Counted from the stretch's first letter, positions 1 through 8,701 are shown. The stretch: 25,123 bases of DNA from Chara braunii (GCA_003427395.1 BFEA01000301.1:1886293-1911415), one strand, 5' to 3'. Notes: generated by a model from the sequence alone, not told the origin. Translations and numbers: made by a program.

Positions 1-162
1 AAGGATACAGTGAAACGAAGAATAAGAGGACATTGTTCTGTGTCATTCTGGTTTCTCTGTCTCTTTGCCTGTCTATCCTTTCATTCTTATTTTCTTTGCT
101 CATTTTATTTCTCCTTCTTCTTCACGTGCTTGGGGTCTTAGTGAATAGTTCTGTTACAATAC
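1..162. other. Non-coding AT-rich flank
   Basis: T-rich sequence with no convincing coding potential on either strand. It precedes an (AT)n tract. I see nothing specific in it. Confidence 0.5.
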
Positions 163-182
163 ATATATATATATATATATAT
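163..182. repeat. (AT)10 microsatellite
   Basis: Uninterrupted alternating AT run. A second TA run follows about 66 bases downstream; both sit just before the inverted repeat at 283-326. Confidence 0.95.
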
Positions 183-248
183 CGTCACAAATAGAACTGC
201 CCGGTAAACCGTAGGCAGAGAGAGAGAAGAGGACAACAAACGAGGGGC

Positions 249-270
249 TATATATATATATATATATATA
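249..270. repeat. (TA)11 microsatellite
   Basis: Uninterrupted TA dinucleotide run ending 12 bases before a strong inverted repeat. Confidence 0.95.
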
Positions 271-282
271 CAGGGTTACCAG

Positions 283-326
283 CCCGTACGTACGAAGGTC
301 CCCGGGCAGACCTCCGTACGTACGGG
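283..326. repeat. Inverted repeat, 18-bp arms, 8-nt spacer
   Basis: The arm at 283-300 begins CCCGTACGTACG and pairs with 309-326, which ends CGTACGTACGGG, with one mismatch in 18. The spacer 301-308 is CCCGGGCA. A second, 7-bp stem (330-336 with 352-358) follows at once. The RNA or single strand would fold into two adjacent GC-rich hairpins. This could be a transposon terminal structure or a cruciform; no target duplication was identified. Confidence 0.8.
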
Positions 327-385
327 CGTTCGGGTTTCCATACGGGGTCCGAACCCGACGACGTTTGACCCCCGCCAAAAATTAT

Positions 386-707
386 TTCGGGGCCTAAAAA
401 TGATTATTTGTTTCTGCATTTTGTTTTGTGAGTTTTTTATGACGTGAGGTACATGCCTGAAAATTTTCAAGTCATTTGGCTTAGTGAAATAAGAATTAAA
501 AATCGCCAAAGATGGCAGGTCAGAACGTTCTCACCCACAGATTTTTTCATTTTTCACTTTTTGTTTTCACTTTAGTTCGGGGTCTAAACAATTTTATTAT
601 TTTTTAAAAACTTTTTTAGTGGGTTTTGTATTATGTGAAGTACACACCTGTAAATTTTCAAGGCATTTAACTATGCCAAAAAAAAAAGAAAAATCGCCAA
701 AGATGGC
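386..707. repeat. Diverged tandem duplication, ~190-bp period
   Basis: Copy 1 (386-516) and copy 2 (576-707) share the same ordered blocks: TTCGGGG(C/T)CTAAA at the start, a gtgaGttttt/gtgGgttttg block, a near-identical (A/T)AAATTTTCAAG block, and AAATCGCCAAAGATGGC at the end. The two are clearly related but differ by many substitutions and small indels. They lie directly upstream of the A+C-rich retroelement block. Tandem pseudo-LTRs are known in Penelope-like elements, so this pair could be that element's 5' boundary, but no copy was seen 3' of the RT. Confidence 0.75.
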
Positions 708-719
708 GTTGTCGAAAAC

Positions 720-1748
720 ATGCTCACAAACTCACTAAATTTAATTCTCTTTTTATTTAGAGAACCATACAGAGAAATGCCTCTGGCCAAGAAATTCAGG
801 GCGACTCTGCTGCCTGCTGCAAACCAGACCCAAGACCCTCTACCTTCACTCACCAAGCGCAAGAACCACCCAACGCCTCATATCATCCAACGCAGTCGCA
901 ACAGGCAACTCACCAACACGCTCTCCACCCCAACACATGTCCTCGCACACACACCCACACAACCAATAGCCCACCATGAACCCACCCATGCACCTACAAA
1001 CTCCGCCCTCCCCAACAACATGCACACTCACCCTGCTGCACAATCACAGCATACTACTTCTATCATTGCACGCACACCCCCCCACGCAATGCCCAACACA
1101 GCACTGCACAATACACGCAGAGCAAGAAGAAACAGCACTGCCCAAACCATCAAAAGATCACAAAAGGGCAAATGGCAGAAACGCAAGGAAAAACTCATGG
1201 CAGCAAGAAGGGCGCAGCAACAACAACAGCCAAATAACGCACAGCAAGCCTCGCATCAGCCACCTCTCCAAACCACCAACCTGCGCAACACGAATGCACA
1301 ACACCCAAATCAACACGAACACCTGCAAGCATCGCACCCCCAACCCCGCAGCTCCCAACAACCTATTGCAATGCCAACATGTAACCCTCAGCAACCCATT
1401 AGCCCACAACCTCAACATCACAGCACAATGTGCAGGCCCAGCGTTTCCTGCAAACAGTCCTCGCAACAGCACAACAACTCTCCATACCCGCACCCACCAG
1501 CGTCCGATCTTCACCTGCACCCGCACTTTCACAGAACATACCACAGTCCACAAGCTGGCTTCCCCTCATTCACCAGTTCCTCGCACACCACGCCCAACAG
1601 CAGGCAAATCAATCAACATCCCCCCCTCCGCAAGGTTCGCGCCGTCACAACCCAATTGTCCTTGGCTCCCCGTCTCCAGACACACCCCCAAGAACGCACA
1701 ACGACATCAGTTTACTGCTCCAGCAGTATGATGTCTAGTGCTCTCTAA
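720..1748 (+). CDS. Low-complexity Q/H/P/N/T-rich ORF, possible retroelement ORF1 remnant
   Basis: A 342-codon open frame. Its product is dominated by Gln, His, Pro, Asn, Ser and Thr, with a basic stretch (around residues 133-165, including KRSQKGKWQKRKEK) and a Q5 run after it. No known domain is recognised. The + strand is extremely A+C rich (50 of 60 bases in 1261-1320). All three stop codons contain T, so long open frames arise easily here; a second + frame (976-1731) is also open for 251 codons. The more protein-like frame changes near 1430. It may be a nucleic-acid-binding ORF1 of the retroelement whose RT lies at 3210-5365, or simply non-coding A+C-rich DNA. Confidence 0.3.
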   Translation: MLTNSLNLILFLFREPYREMPLAKKFRATLLPAANQTQDPLPSLTKRKNHPTPHIIQRSRNRQLTNTLSTPTHVLAHTPTQPIAHHEPTHAPTNSALPNNMHTHPAAQSQHTTSIIARTPPHAMPNTALHNTRRARRNSTAQTIKRSQKGKWQKRKEKLMAARRAQQQQQPNNAQQASHQPPLQTTNLRNTNAQHPNQHEHLQASHPQPRSSQQPIAMPTCNPQQPISPQPQHHSTMCRPSVSCKQSSQQHNNSPYPHPPASDLHLHPHFHRTYHSPQAGFPSFTSSSHTTPNSRQINQHPPLRKVRAVTTQLSLAPRLQTHPQERTTTSVYCSSSMMSSAL

Positions 1749-2160
1749 TTGACGCAAACCTCGACGACAGCTACTCGACTGACGTAGTCCATCAAACCCC
1801 TGCGCCACAGATCACTAACAAAAATACCAAGAGAAATCTTGTCAACAATGACAGCCGCAACCCACTGTCGCTCACTGATCTCTGATCTACGCAGATCGCC
1901 AGCGCTCATGACACGGTTTTGCGGCTCCGGGAGACTACATCAGACGTCATGGCTAATATCTAGGAGGACAAACTTCTTCCACGATTGCATGGGAGGCGAG
2001 TGTGCGGACAATGAAGGTCTGGCGGCAAAAGCAACACCAACAACAAGCAAAAGAGACCTCCAACCAGCGAACACTCCCAAGACTCACAGAAGACCTTACT
2101 GTATGACCGATGGGTCTGCTACTGCTGCAATGTCCTTAAAGAATTAGTGAGTTTTAGACT
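1430..2160 (+). pseudogene. Frame-shifted continuation of ORF1-like sequence
   Basis: From about 1430 the most protein-like frame is the one that reads QAQRFLQTVLATAQQ and ends ISLLLQQYDV before a TAG at 1736-1738. The same frame stays protein-like beyond it (DANLDDSYSTDVVHQTP) but is broken again by several stops up to about 2000. It then gives a Cys/Trp-rich patch near 2097-2135 (YDRWVCYCCNVLKEL). This pattern fits an inactivated reading frame joined by a frameshift to the Q-rich upstream part. The family is unknown. It is probably part of the same element as the RT downstream, judging from shared strand and base composition. Confidence 0.35.
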
Positions 2161-3001
2161 TCAGGTGACAATTCAGGCTAGCAACACAGTTCGACAAGCA
2201 TAGCCTCGTTGCAAACTGAGCTAGCCCCCACTGCAAGTTCGAACATACTTAGCAATTTCCAGAATAAGAACGGCTCACATAGCAGCTATGGTCTTACTCG
2301 ACTGATCCTCTCTGTCATCCCTGAGCAAGTAGAGTCCCCCTCGGATACCAAACTGCCCATGATGGTATACGGTAGGATAGACTTCAGTCCTTGAACCTTT
2401 ACATCTCCCCAATATTCTTCATTTATTCCCATCATTATTATTAGTATCTATTCAGTTGGCTCCATGAAATAATCTCCACCCGGTAAAACATTACCACTTG
2501 GCTGGCTAAGTCTTAATTGTGTTTCTCAGAAATCGGCGGAATAATTCCCGAATCTGACTTCACCCTGAGGAAGCTTCTGGCCCCAAAATAAAATGTGAGA
2601 ATTCAGTCCCGAAAGTTCTTCCTTTTTCTTAAGGTTAAAATAAATATACAGGGACCTTTGTTCGACAGTGCCCCAGGCAGCCAACAAAAGGATATTCATC
2701 TCTGGCCTGTGCTGTATTGAATGTTATCTTTATTATTATTTTTTATTATTTTTTCTGAAATCCTGAATTCGCATCCTAACCTCCCTGCCCCTCTCTTGAA
2801 TGTGCTCATCAACAAAAAACACCTTCCCTACAACCCCCACTTTACACATCGGGCCCCCATACCTCGGTCTCCAAGCTCCCCCTAGCACCAGAATTCTTTA
2901 GATCTCTTGACTTTAATGCTCTCCTAAGTGGCCCCTGTCACCCTTCCACCACACCTCTTCCTTAACCATCCCTACGTTCACTTTGTAGATGTATCCCCAA
3001 C
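2161..3001. other. Non-coding stretch between ORF1-like and RT regions
   Basis: No convincing coding sequence. Contains T-rich runs (for example around 2725-2755) and a small CTGAGGA...CCCAAAA block at 2565 that only weakly recalls a hammerhead core. If the element is a Penelope-like one with an N-terminal endonuclease, the GIY-YIG domain should fall about here; I could not find it. Confidence 0.4.
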
Positions 3002-3016
3002 CACACACACACACAC
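3002..3016. repeat. Short (CA)7 tract
   Basis: CA dinucleotide run about 190 bases upstream of the RT reading frame; a longer AC tract (5467-5494) follows the RT. Penelope-like elements of the N-terminal-endonuclease group are reported to favour insertion at microsatellites. Confidence 0.85.
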
Positions 3017-3209
3017 CCATATGCCATGAACCCGTCCATGGACTCAGCCCTGTATCTCTTGTGTTACTTGCCCTCAGACCTACATCTCCCTCCATCGCTC
3101 CCCCTGCCATAAGCATGTCTGTAACATCCCTTGTGACACTAACCAGATGTCCTCACACATATACACAGACCTCACCTTAAACCCAACAGGCTAATCCCGG
3201 ATTCTTTGC

Positions 3210-5365
3210 ATGCAGGTACTTCATGGAAAACTCCAACAGCTACCGCATGGACGACTCGGCTGGCGCAATCATAAGGAACAACCCAAGCACATAGTACACC
3301 TGCACTATCACAATAGACTCTTTGAGAGAATCAAACCAAGAAAACTATTTCAAACACTTATCCAAAAATACATCCCGCAAGCTATAAACTCCCTTGACCA
3401 TTTCACATTCGGATGGATATATGATAATCACATTGCACGTGAACTATACAAACCTGCAACAGTCTTCCAAAATTTCGAATTAATAAGATGGTTTGAAGAA
3501 CAAAAGGACCAATGTTATTGCCGACAACCCCGCCTCTGAACACTTCATTAAGAACTTGGCTGACAGACTCATGCCAGACCACATGCCCCCACACGTGGTC
3601 ACCATGAACATGGGGATTTTCACTAACCCTGATCTCAAATCAATGATCGGAGCGGGAATGAACCACATACCGCCAAAACAAAACAACCCGCATCAGATCC
3701 ATCATGAATGCCACCTGGCCTGGAACAAGGTAGTCAGCATACTCAAATCAGAACACTTGATCCAACAAGATCAAATAGACGCAGCCACAAGCGAATTAAA
3801 CAAGATCCTAACTAACAACTTAAAACGATACCCGAAGAATAATGCTACAAGCACCCACAACCACGCCATACACAAACAAATAGAGTACATGACCAGTCAC
3901 TTTTACGTAGCCGGGGTGGATAAAGCACCCAACACACCTGCTATCTGCTGCATTAACCAACTCAGATACCTAGCACTGCAACGCCTCTCTGGACCGGACT
4001 TCACCCCATCCCAACAAATGAAAAGTGAACTTATGCACTACCTCACCCAAGAACTCACCACTCGCTTCCCAACAATCCCTTTAGGAAAACCAGACATACC
4101 CTTCCTCTTTGCCACATACAAGAACCACAAAAACAACTTCCGATTACTCACTAATGTCGCCAATGTATTGATATCCCCCCTTGCGGACTACTGCTCTACA
4201 ATCCTTAAAAAACTCCAAGAGCCTATCCAACAACACTGTGGACAACTCACGGAACTCACACTCCACAAAACAGGACACAATGTTCCTTTTTGGTGGATCA
4301 TAGACTCTACAGCTGACTATATCTATAACATCCCCAAACGAGTCCACAATCTCGTTGCTGCAGACATAACCCGCTGCTACGAAACCATTCCCATAGACCA
4401 ATCACAGGATGGCCTACCAAATACCATCAGTTTCTTCGTTAATCTGACATTTACTACGGCCAAAAAAATATATGGCAACAAGCCAACACTGCACTACGTA
4501 CAAAAAACAAACCAAGAACCACCCACAATGGAATGCTTCTGGACCGCACACCCTGACCCAACGAGACCGGCCCTGTCACCCCAAGACATAATACAAATGA
4601 ATATATGGTTGGTTAATAACGCACACACATCACTAGGGGATCACACATGGAGACAAACCATCTGCATTCCCATGGGCGTCAGCTGCTCCCCCATCTGGTG
4701 CAATCTCTATTTTTTTATGTTTGAATATAGATTCATTAGGAAACTCACACACACCAGAAACCAGCACCTCCTACCACTCTTCACCCACACCTTTAGATAC
4801 TTTGATGACCTGCGCACAATCAACAACAATCAAATCAAAAAATTCCTTAACCCTAGCATCACGAGCCCCAAAAGCATATACTACATATACCCCCTTAAAT
4901 ACGTAACGATCAACGACCAAACAACATACACCCCCCACCACAAGCCCGGAACCGCTTGGCACGGAATGCAATTTTCTTAACGTCACTATGAAAATAACCA
5001 ACGCTCAAGAATGAGAATACACCACCTCCAAATTTGACAAGAAAAACCTTCTTGACGTCGACATCATCAGACTCCTTAGGTACAACTCCAACTGACCGAT
5101 AAATCAATCCATCAAAACATTGATCCCACAAATTGTCACTATAATGACCATCGAAAACAACAACAAAAATGCAGCCACTCAAATCCTCAAACTGTTAAGC
5201 ATAATGACCCAAAACGGCTTCCCACAGAGTAGATGCCTCCGGCTAATATACGATACCCTAAAACACCACGAGAAATACCAACCATTTAGATGCTCCGCTC
5301 TACAAACAATTCACCACCTACATGAACAAATGCACCAACAACGTGCGTGTGGCCGGTCTAACTAA
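3210..5365 (+). pseudogene. Penelope-like (Chlamys/Naiad-type?) reverse transcriptase gene, inactivated
   Basis: One RT gene spread over three frames. Part 1 (3210-3539) carries a linker ending in a CxC motif (CYC; codons 3513 and 3519). Part 2 (3493-4980) carries RT motifs 1 to C. Part 3 (4979-5365) carries the thumb-like C-terminus: KFDKK, then SN-x-PINQS, then NGFP. A frameshift lies between 3522 and 3540 and another near 4970-4980. In-frame TGA codons occur at 5012 and 5093. The second falls exactly in the SN-x-P motif where Arg is usual, so CGA to TGA by CpG deamination is likely. Known of the family: Penelope-like RTs are sister to telomerase RT; the Naiad/Chlamys group has an N-terminal GIY-YIG nuclease joined to the RT by a CxC domain, and an insertion in the fingers. 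The GIY-YIG domain was not found, so the clade assignment is inference. Confidence 0.7.
3493..4980 (+). CDS. Reverse transcriptase core, Penelope-like element (intact frame within broken gene)
   Basis: A 495-codon frame giving RNA-dependent DNA polymerase motifs. Residues 55-61 (GMNHIPP) and 142-145 (VDKA) match the N-terminal/finger blocks. KNHK (210-213) with FR (216-217) is motif 2. ADITRCYETIP (290-300, Asp291) is motif A. IPMGVSCSP (392-400) followed by CNLYF is motif B. RYFDD (435-439) is motif C, with both catalytic Asp present at 4804-4809. Asp291 and Gly395 are about 104 residues apart, far more than the roughly 40 of HIV-1 RT, which fits a telomerase-like insertion in fingers between A and B. 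The frame starts inside an overlap with the CxC-bearing frame, so the ATG is not the natural start. The palm is still intact although the gene as a whole is broken. Confidence 0.8.
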   Translation: MKNKRTNVIADNPASEHFIKNLADRLMPDHMPPHVVTMNMGIFTNPDLKSMIGAGMNHIPPKQNNPHQIHHECHLAWNKVVSILKSEHLIQQDQIDAATSELNKILTNNLKRYPKNNATSTHNHAIHKQIEYMTSHFYVAGVDKAPNTPAICCINQLRYLALQRLSGPDFTPSQQMKSELMHYLTQELTTRFPTIPLGKPDIPFLFATYKNHKNNFRLLTNVANVLISPLADYCSTILKKLQEPIQQHCGQLTELTLHKTGHNVPFWWIIDSTADYIYNIPKRVHNLVAADITRCYETIPIDQSQDGLPNTISFFVNLTFTTAKKIYGNKPTLHYVQKTNQEPPTMECFWTAHPDPTRPALSPQDIIQMNIWLVNNAHTSLGDHTWRQTICIPMGVSCSPIWCNLYFFMFEYRFIRKLTHTRNQHLLPLFTHTFRYFDDLRTINNNQIKKFLNPSITSPKSIYYIYPLKYVTINDQTTYTPHHKPGTAWHGMQFS

Positions 5366-5466
5366 CTGGCTGGTACGGATGGAGAACCTTAACCCATGAG
5401 GGGGACAGGTTCGCCATCCGCACCTGATCCCCCTCATAATCCCCATCACGAGGGAACGAGGGAGAG

Positions 5467-5494
<28 letters not shown>
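5467..5494. repeat. (AC)14 microsatellite
   Basis: Perfect AC run about 100 bases after the end of RT-like coding sequence. It may be the target tract of the Penelope-like insertion or an independent microsatellite. Confidence 0.95.
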
Positions 5495-5500
<6 letters not shown>

Positions 5501-6240
5501 CCCCTAACCAACTCAACAATTTTCTGCTTTCTGCATATACACCATCACAGGGTAAAACCTCCACCCAACCCAAGTATAGATATACAATTGGTAATTCCCT
5601 AAAATAAAAGCGCGAGGTCTTTTTCACCCACGCATATCTGACACCCATGCACACCCCACAAGTAACCTGCACAAAAAACACAATAATTTTGAAAAAATAA
5701 AACAAAAATAAAAACAAAATATTTTTCGCAGAAAACAAAAACTGAAATGACACAACACTCAAACAACACGGTTGAACCGTGCACAAAACGAAGCCCAATT
5801 GAAATTTGACCGTTAACGACCCACATACGACATAGGCGGGCCACACACAAAAAACACAACGAAGCGCAACGCAGTGCAACGCACAGGCCGGCGAGACGAA
5901 CCCGCAATGTCGCCATATCTGCACTTGAAGACAAAAACCCACCGCCTCCAAAAACACGCCACTCCACCACGATGCAATACCAGACATGCAGCCCACCTGT
6001 AAAGTGGGTAACAGACACTGCACATGCACCGCGGGGCTCTACCAAATAGGCAGCCCAACTTTGCACCAGGATGCTACCACGCACATCGACATAATGATAC
6101 CCTCGCAGACGTTATCATCCCCTCTCCTTACTATAGCTACCTACCTCACCCTCCGTAAAAAAAACCCTCTGTACAACCATCCCATGGCCTGAGATAACTA
6201 TCGCCATCCCCTCTACGCCCCCACACCTAACCACATACCC
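5495..6240 (+). other. A+C-rich non-coding tail of the retroelement block
   Basis: The + strand keeps the strong A and C bias of the RT region until about 6240, with A-rich runs around 5690-5745. Open frames on the minus strand here mirror low T on the + strand and read as low-quality protein. It is most simply the 3' untranslated part of the Penelope-like element or old flanking copies. Confidence 0.4.
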
Positions 6241-6624
6241 CCCGCCCACTCATGGGGATCCTTAGAGCCGGTGACTTCCCAGCTTGATCCCACGCATGAG
6301 TACATGCACCCATCACGATCCTCACCTCACCATACACATCCACATATCTTGCTTCCACAAACCCTCTCCCCAACACTCTGCAATCTCTCTTCTCGTATCT
6401 CTCTGAAGCAGTGCATTCGTGTGATACGCTATCCACCCTAGCCTGCTGAATGGTGATTGGCAGTTGCGCTCCTGCATACATTGACGCCATAGCTCGTGCT
6501 TCTTGCACCATCTTCGATGTACGGTGTGTTCTGTAATCGGCAGCAAGGTGTATACCTTGACGTGACCCGTTTTTCTTCGGTCTCACCCCTGCGATTACGA
6601 ACGGCAACCTCGAGGCCTGGTACG
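6241..6624. other. Unassigned; overlapping open frames on both strands
   Basis: The A+C bias stops here. The minus strand is open at 6227-6631 (134 codons, no recognised domain), and a second minus frame (6322-6546) is Trp-rich. A + frame is open from 6496. I cannot choose a coding strand, and no family is recognised. Confidence 0.3.
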
Positions 6625-6675
6625 ATGGCACAAATCAGGGACGACCTCCCCGATGCAGGCATCATGGAACACGTG
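6625..6675 (+). CDS. Exon-like fragment ending in a splice-donor consensus
   Basis: Reads M-A-Q-I-R-D-D-L-P-D-A-G-I-M-E-H-V from an ATG, then runs directly into GTG|GTAAGA, a good 5' splice site in phase 0. The true exon start is unknown because the frame is open upstream to 6496. It joins in phase 0 to the 13-codon exon-like piece at 6922-6960. No protein family is recognised. It could be the relic of a multi-exon host gene or a captured gene fragment. The opposite strand is also partly open. Confidence 0.3.
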
Positions 6676-6921
6676 GTAAGAGTTGCTATTACTCTACCCT
6701 ATCTTGTTCCCCCATGGCCCATCCCCTCACCTTCTCCTTGGGAGCCAGAGGACATTCACCCTCTGATGAGCCGTGATTGGCGCTTTAGGGGATGCGCCCC
6801 CCTCCTCCACCAGTGTTTATGCTGGTGTTGATGGTATTGACCATCTTGCTCCATTCCTCCTTCTTCCCTATTCCCTCTTCTACCCCATTGCGCAATAAGG
6901 TGCTTGTTTTTGCTGCCACAG

Positions 6922-6960
6922 GTCCGTACAAGGATTATTGACCCCGACTTCAACGACAAG
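6922..6960 (+). CDS. Candidate 39-nt micro-exon
   Basis: Thirteen codons (V-R-T-R-I-I-D-P-D-F-N-D-K) lie between TTTTTGCTGCCACAG, a textbook 3' splice site with a pyrimidine tract, and GTATGT, a textbook 5' splice site. Both ends are phase 0, in step with the exon-like fragment ending at 6675; the implied intron is 246 nt. The encoded peptide is of normal protein composition. No homologue is recognised. Confidence 0.4.
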
Positions 6961-7051
6961 GTATGTGCTCCGATTGCTCACAGACTCAATGGTATATCCA
7001 TGGTTGTTGGAGATTCCCATATATGGGTTGCTATGGTTGCATTTTGCACTT

Positions 7052-7052
<1 letters not shown>

Positions 7053-7086
<34 letters not shown>
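7053..7086. repeat. (CA)17 microsatellite
   Basis: Perfect CA run, the longest dinucleotide repeat in the window. It sits in what would be intron or flank of the exon-like pieces at 6625-6960. Confidence 0.95.
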
Positions 7087-7089
<3 letters not shown>

Positions 7090-7186
7090 TTGCGCGGGGT
7101 TTCGAAGCGTTTTCTTTTTTTTCTTCTTCTTTTTTCTGTTTTAATTTTTTGTTAAGCAATAGAAAACAACAATGCCCCCCCCCAAA

Positions 7187-7227
7187 ATATGGGCGTGTAG
7201 GTTTTTTTTAGCCCTACGCGCCCATAT
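7187..7227. repeat. Inverted repeat, 15-bp arms, 11-nt spacer
   Basis: ATATGGGCGTGTAGG (7187-7201) pairs with CCTACGCGCCCATAT (7213-7227) with one mismatch. The spacer is T-rich. A TA run follows the second arm. A stable hairpin; no function assigned. Confidence 0.8.
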
Positions 7228-7290
7228 ATATATACATGTTTTTTCATGCGTTAGGAAAAAAATAAAAATTCTGCACCGAACTTGGCTGGT

Positions 7291-7366
7291 CGGCCGAGGC
7301 CGAACCTGGCGGATTTGGCCGTCGGCCTAGGCCGCGGCCGATTTCCCCCCCCCGGCCGCGGTCGGG
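7291..7366. repeat. Cluster of GGCC-based palindromes
   Basis: CGGCCGAGGCCG (7291-7302; 5-bp arms around GA), the perfect palindrome CGGCCTAGGCCG (7323-7334), and CCCGGCCGCGGTCGGG (about 7351-7366). This is a GC-rich island in AT-rich surroundings. It may be a regulatory or transposon sub-terminal region. Confidence 0.6.
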
Positions 7367-7405
7367 CGTGCAACATAGGTATCAGCAACACTTGCCAAAA
7401 AATAA

Positions 7406-7540
7406 GCAGACAACATACCACAAAAGGATGAGGACGAAGAGGAAGTGTGTATTCAGATTATTGATGAACCTGTTGCTGGACGAACACGCTTCCAATCACA
7501 AACCGACATGATTAATGTAGAATTCATTATTGAATTCTGA
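7406..7540 (+). CDS. Short acidic C-terminal exon-like ORF
   Basis: Open from an upstream stop at 7403 to TGA at 7538-7540 (44 codons, no ATG near the start). The peptide is normal in composition: an acidic KDEDEEE stretch, then IQIIDEPVAGRTRFQSQTD and a hydrophobic end VEFIIEF. An AG at 7408-7409 could be a 3' splice site. It looks like the last exon of a protein-coding gene or transposase, but I do not recognise the family. The rest of the gene is not visible upstream. Confidence 0.35.
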   Translation, partial: ADNIPQKDEDEEEVCIQIIDEPVAGRTRFQSQTDMINVEFIIEF

Positions 7541-8679
7541 CTATTTGCGAAGGTCAGTGCACTTAAGTTCTCTACATTTGAATTGTACATAGTAAAAAAA
7601 AACACGAATTGTAATATATTTTCATATTGTCATTTTATTTTATGCTTTTTATGAAGAATAAGTAGAGCCCCATAGAGGTGAGTCACGACATCGAAGGAGT
7701 ACCCAAGTCGGAGGGAATGAGTTAGGGAGTGAGAAAGAGAAGAATGTCATCCCTTAAAAGTATCGTACTGCACATTCCTTTCTCGGCCTTTTAGGTAAGA
7801 TCAAGTGTAGTACTTGTTCTGATGAATTTAATATTTGATCCATGATCCATCGGGCCATATGATATTAAACCATCAGTACCTTCCCATATGTCGGCCGCGG
7901 GGATTGCGTGCCGGCCTGAAAATCAAGACTGATTACCGATTCGATTTGATCGGTGACCTCCCTTCCGTTTCAGGCCACCGCGTTACCCGGCGCGCCTCTG
8001 AAAAAATAGTTGGGAAAGGTACTGGTGGTTTAAATCAAAAATTTCAGGGCTATGAGCGGTCTTATTGGTGGGCTTACCTGGACGGTCCCTTCAGAGTTGC
8101 CTTAGCATTATGCTGCAGCGAAACGTAGCATGACCCATTCCCCATTTGGAGAAAAAAACAAAAAAAAAGAAAACTACGGCGCAGTCAGGGTTTGAGTTTG
8201 AAAATGCACTTGAGGCAAAAGGGCCTGTAATGGTGAATGTACATAACCTAGGTTTCGGGTCCGGTGGGGTCACGTGGGGGGGTGTTGTGTTCACGGGATT
8301 GCTTGAAGTGCTTTTTTGAACTGTCTTTATGAGTGCGGCAAAGTTCAAAAAAAAAAAAAAACACGCACAATTACTAAATGAATATGGAAAACATGCACAC
8401 ATCGAAATGACCAACTTTAAGGAAAGAATTGCTTCATGTTCATTGTCCTTCCATCTCCACCCCCGCCTTCTTTTATCCCTAGTAATGCGTCCTCTCCTTC
8501 TCCACCACATGTTCTCCTACTCACGTACACCTCCACCTCGCCATCCTCCTGTTGATCCTACGTTGCTCTCGTCCGTATGTCGCACAACATGCATCCTTCG
8601 GCGAATGATTCACGAACAATTCGAGACTAAGGTAGCCAGTGCCAAGCAGCAACGAAAAGTGGAAAACTAGTCGGTCATG
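7541..8679. other. Non-coding stretch
   Basis: No coherent coding signal. The longest frames (97 codons at 7835-8128, 113 codons at 8329-8670) include homopolymer A runs and look like chance. Contains poly-A tracts at about 8153-8175 and 8347-8361. Confidence 0.4.
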
Positions 8680-8701
8680 TCTCTCTCTCTCTCTCTCTCT
8701 T
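8680..8701. repeat. (TC)11 microsatellite
   Basis: Perfect TC run within non-coding sequence. Confidence 0.95.

Noticed and set aside
976-1731. Second long + strand ORF (251 codons) overlapping the Q-rich ORF
   Set aside because: Low T content removes stop codons in all + frames; composition is low-complexity and no domain is present.
2565-2600. Possible hammerhead ribozyme (CTGAGGA...AAAA)
   Set aside because: The core lacks CTGATGA and GAAA and no stem II/III closes. Other CTGATG sites (6762, 7819, 12824, 12868) also fail to fold as hammerheads, in line with reports that N-terminal-endonuclease Penelope-like elements lack them.
5358-6084. Long minus-strand ORFs (223 and 161 codons)
   Set aside because: They run through the (AC)14 tract and mirror the A+C-rich strand; the translations are Cys/Val/Phe-rich noise without domains.
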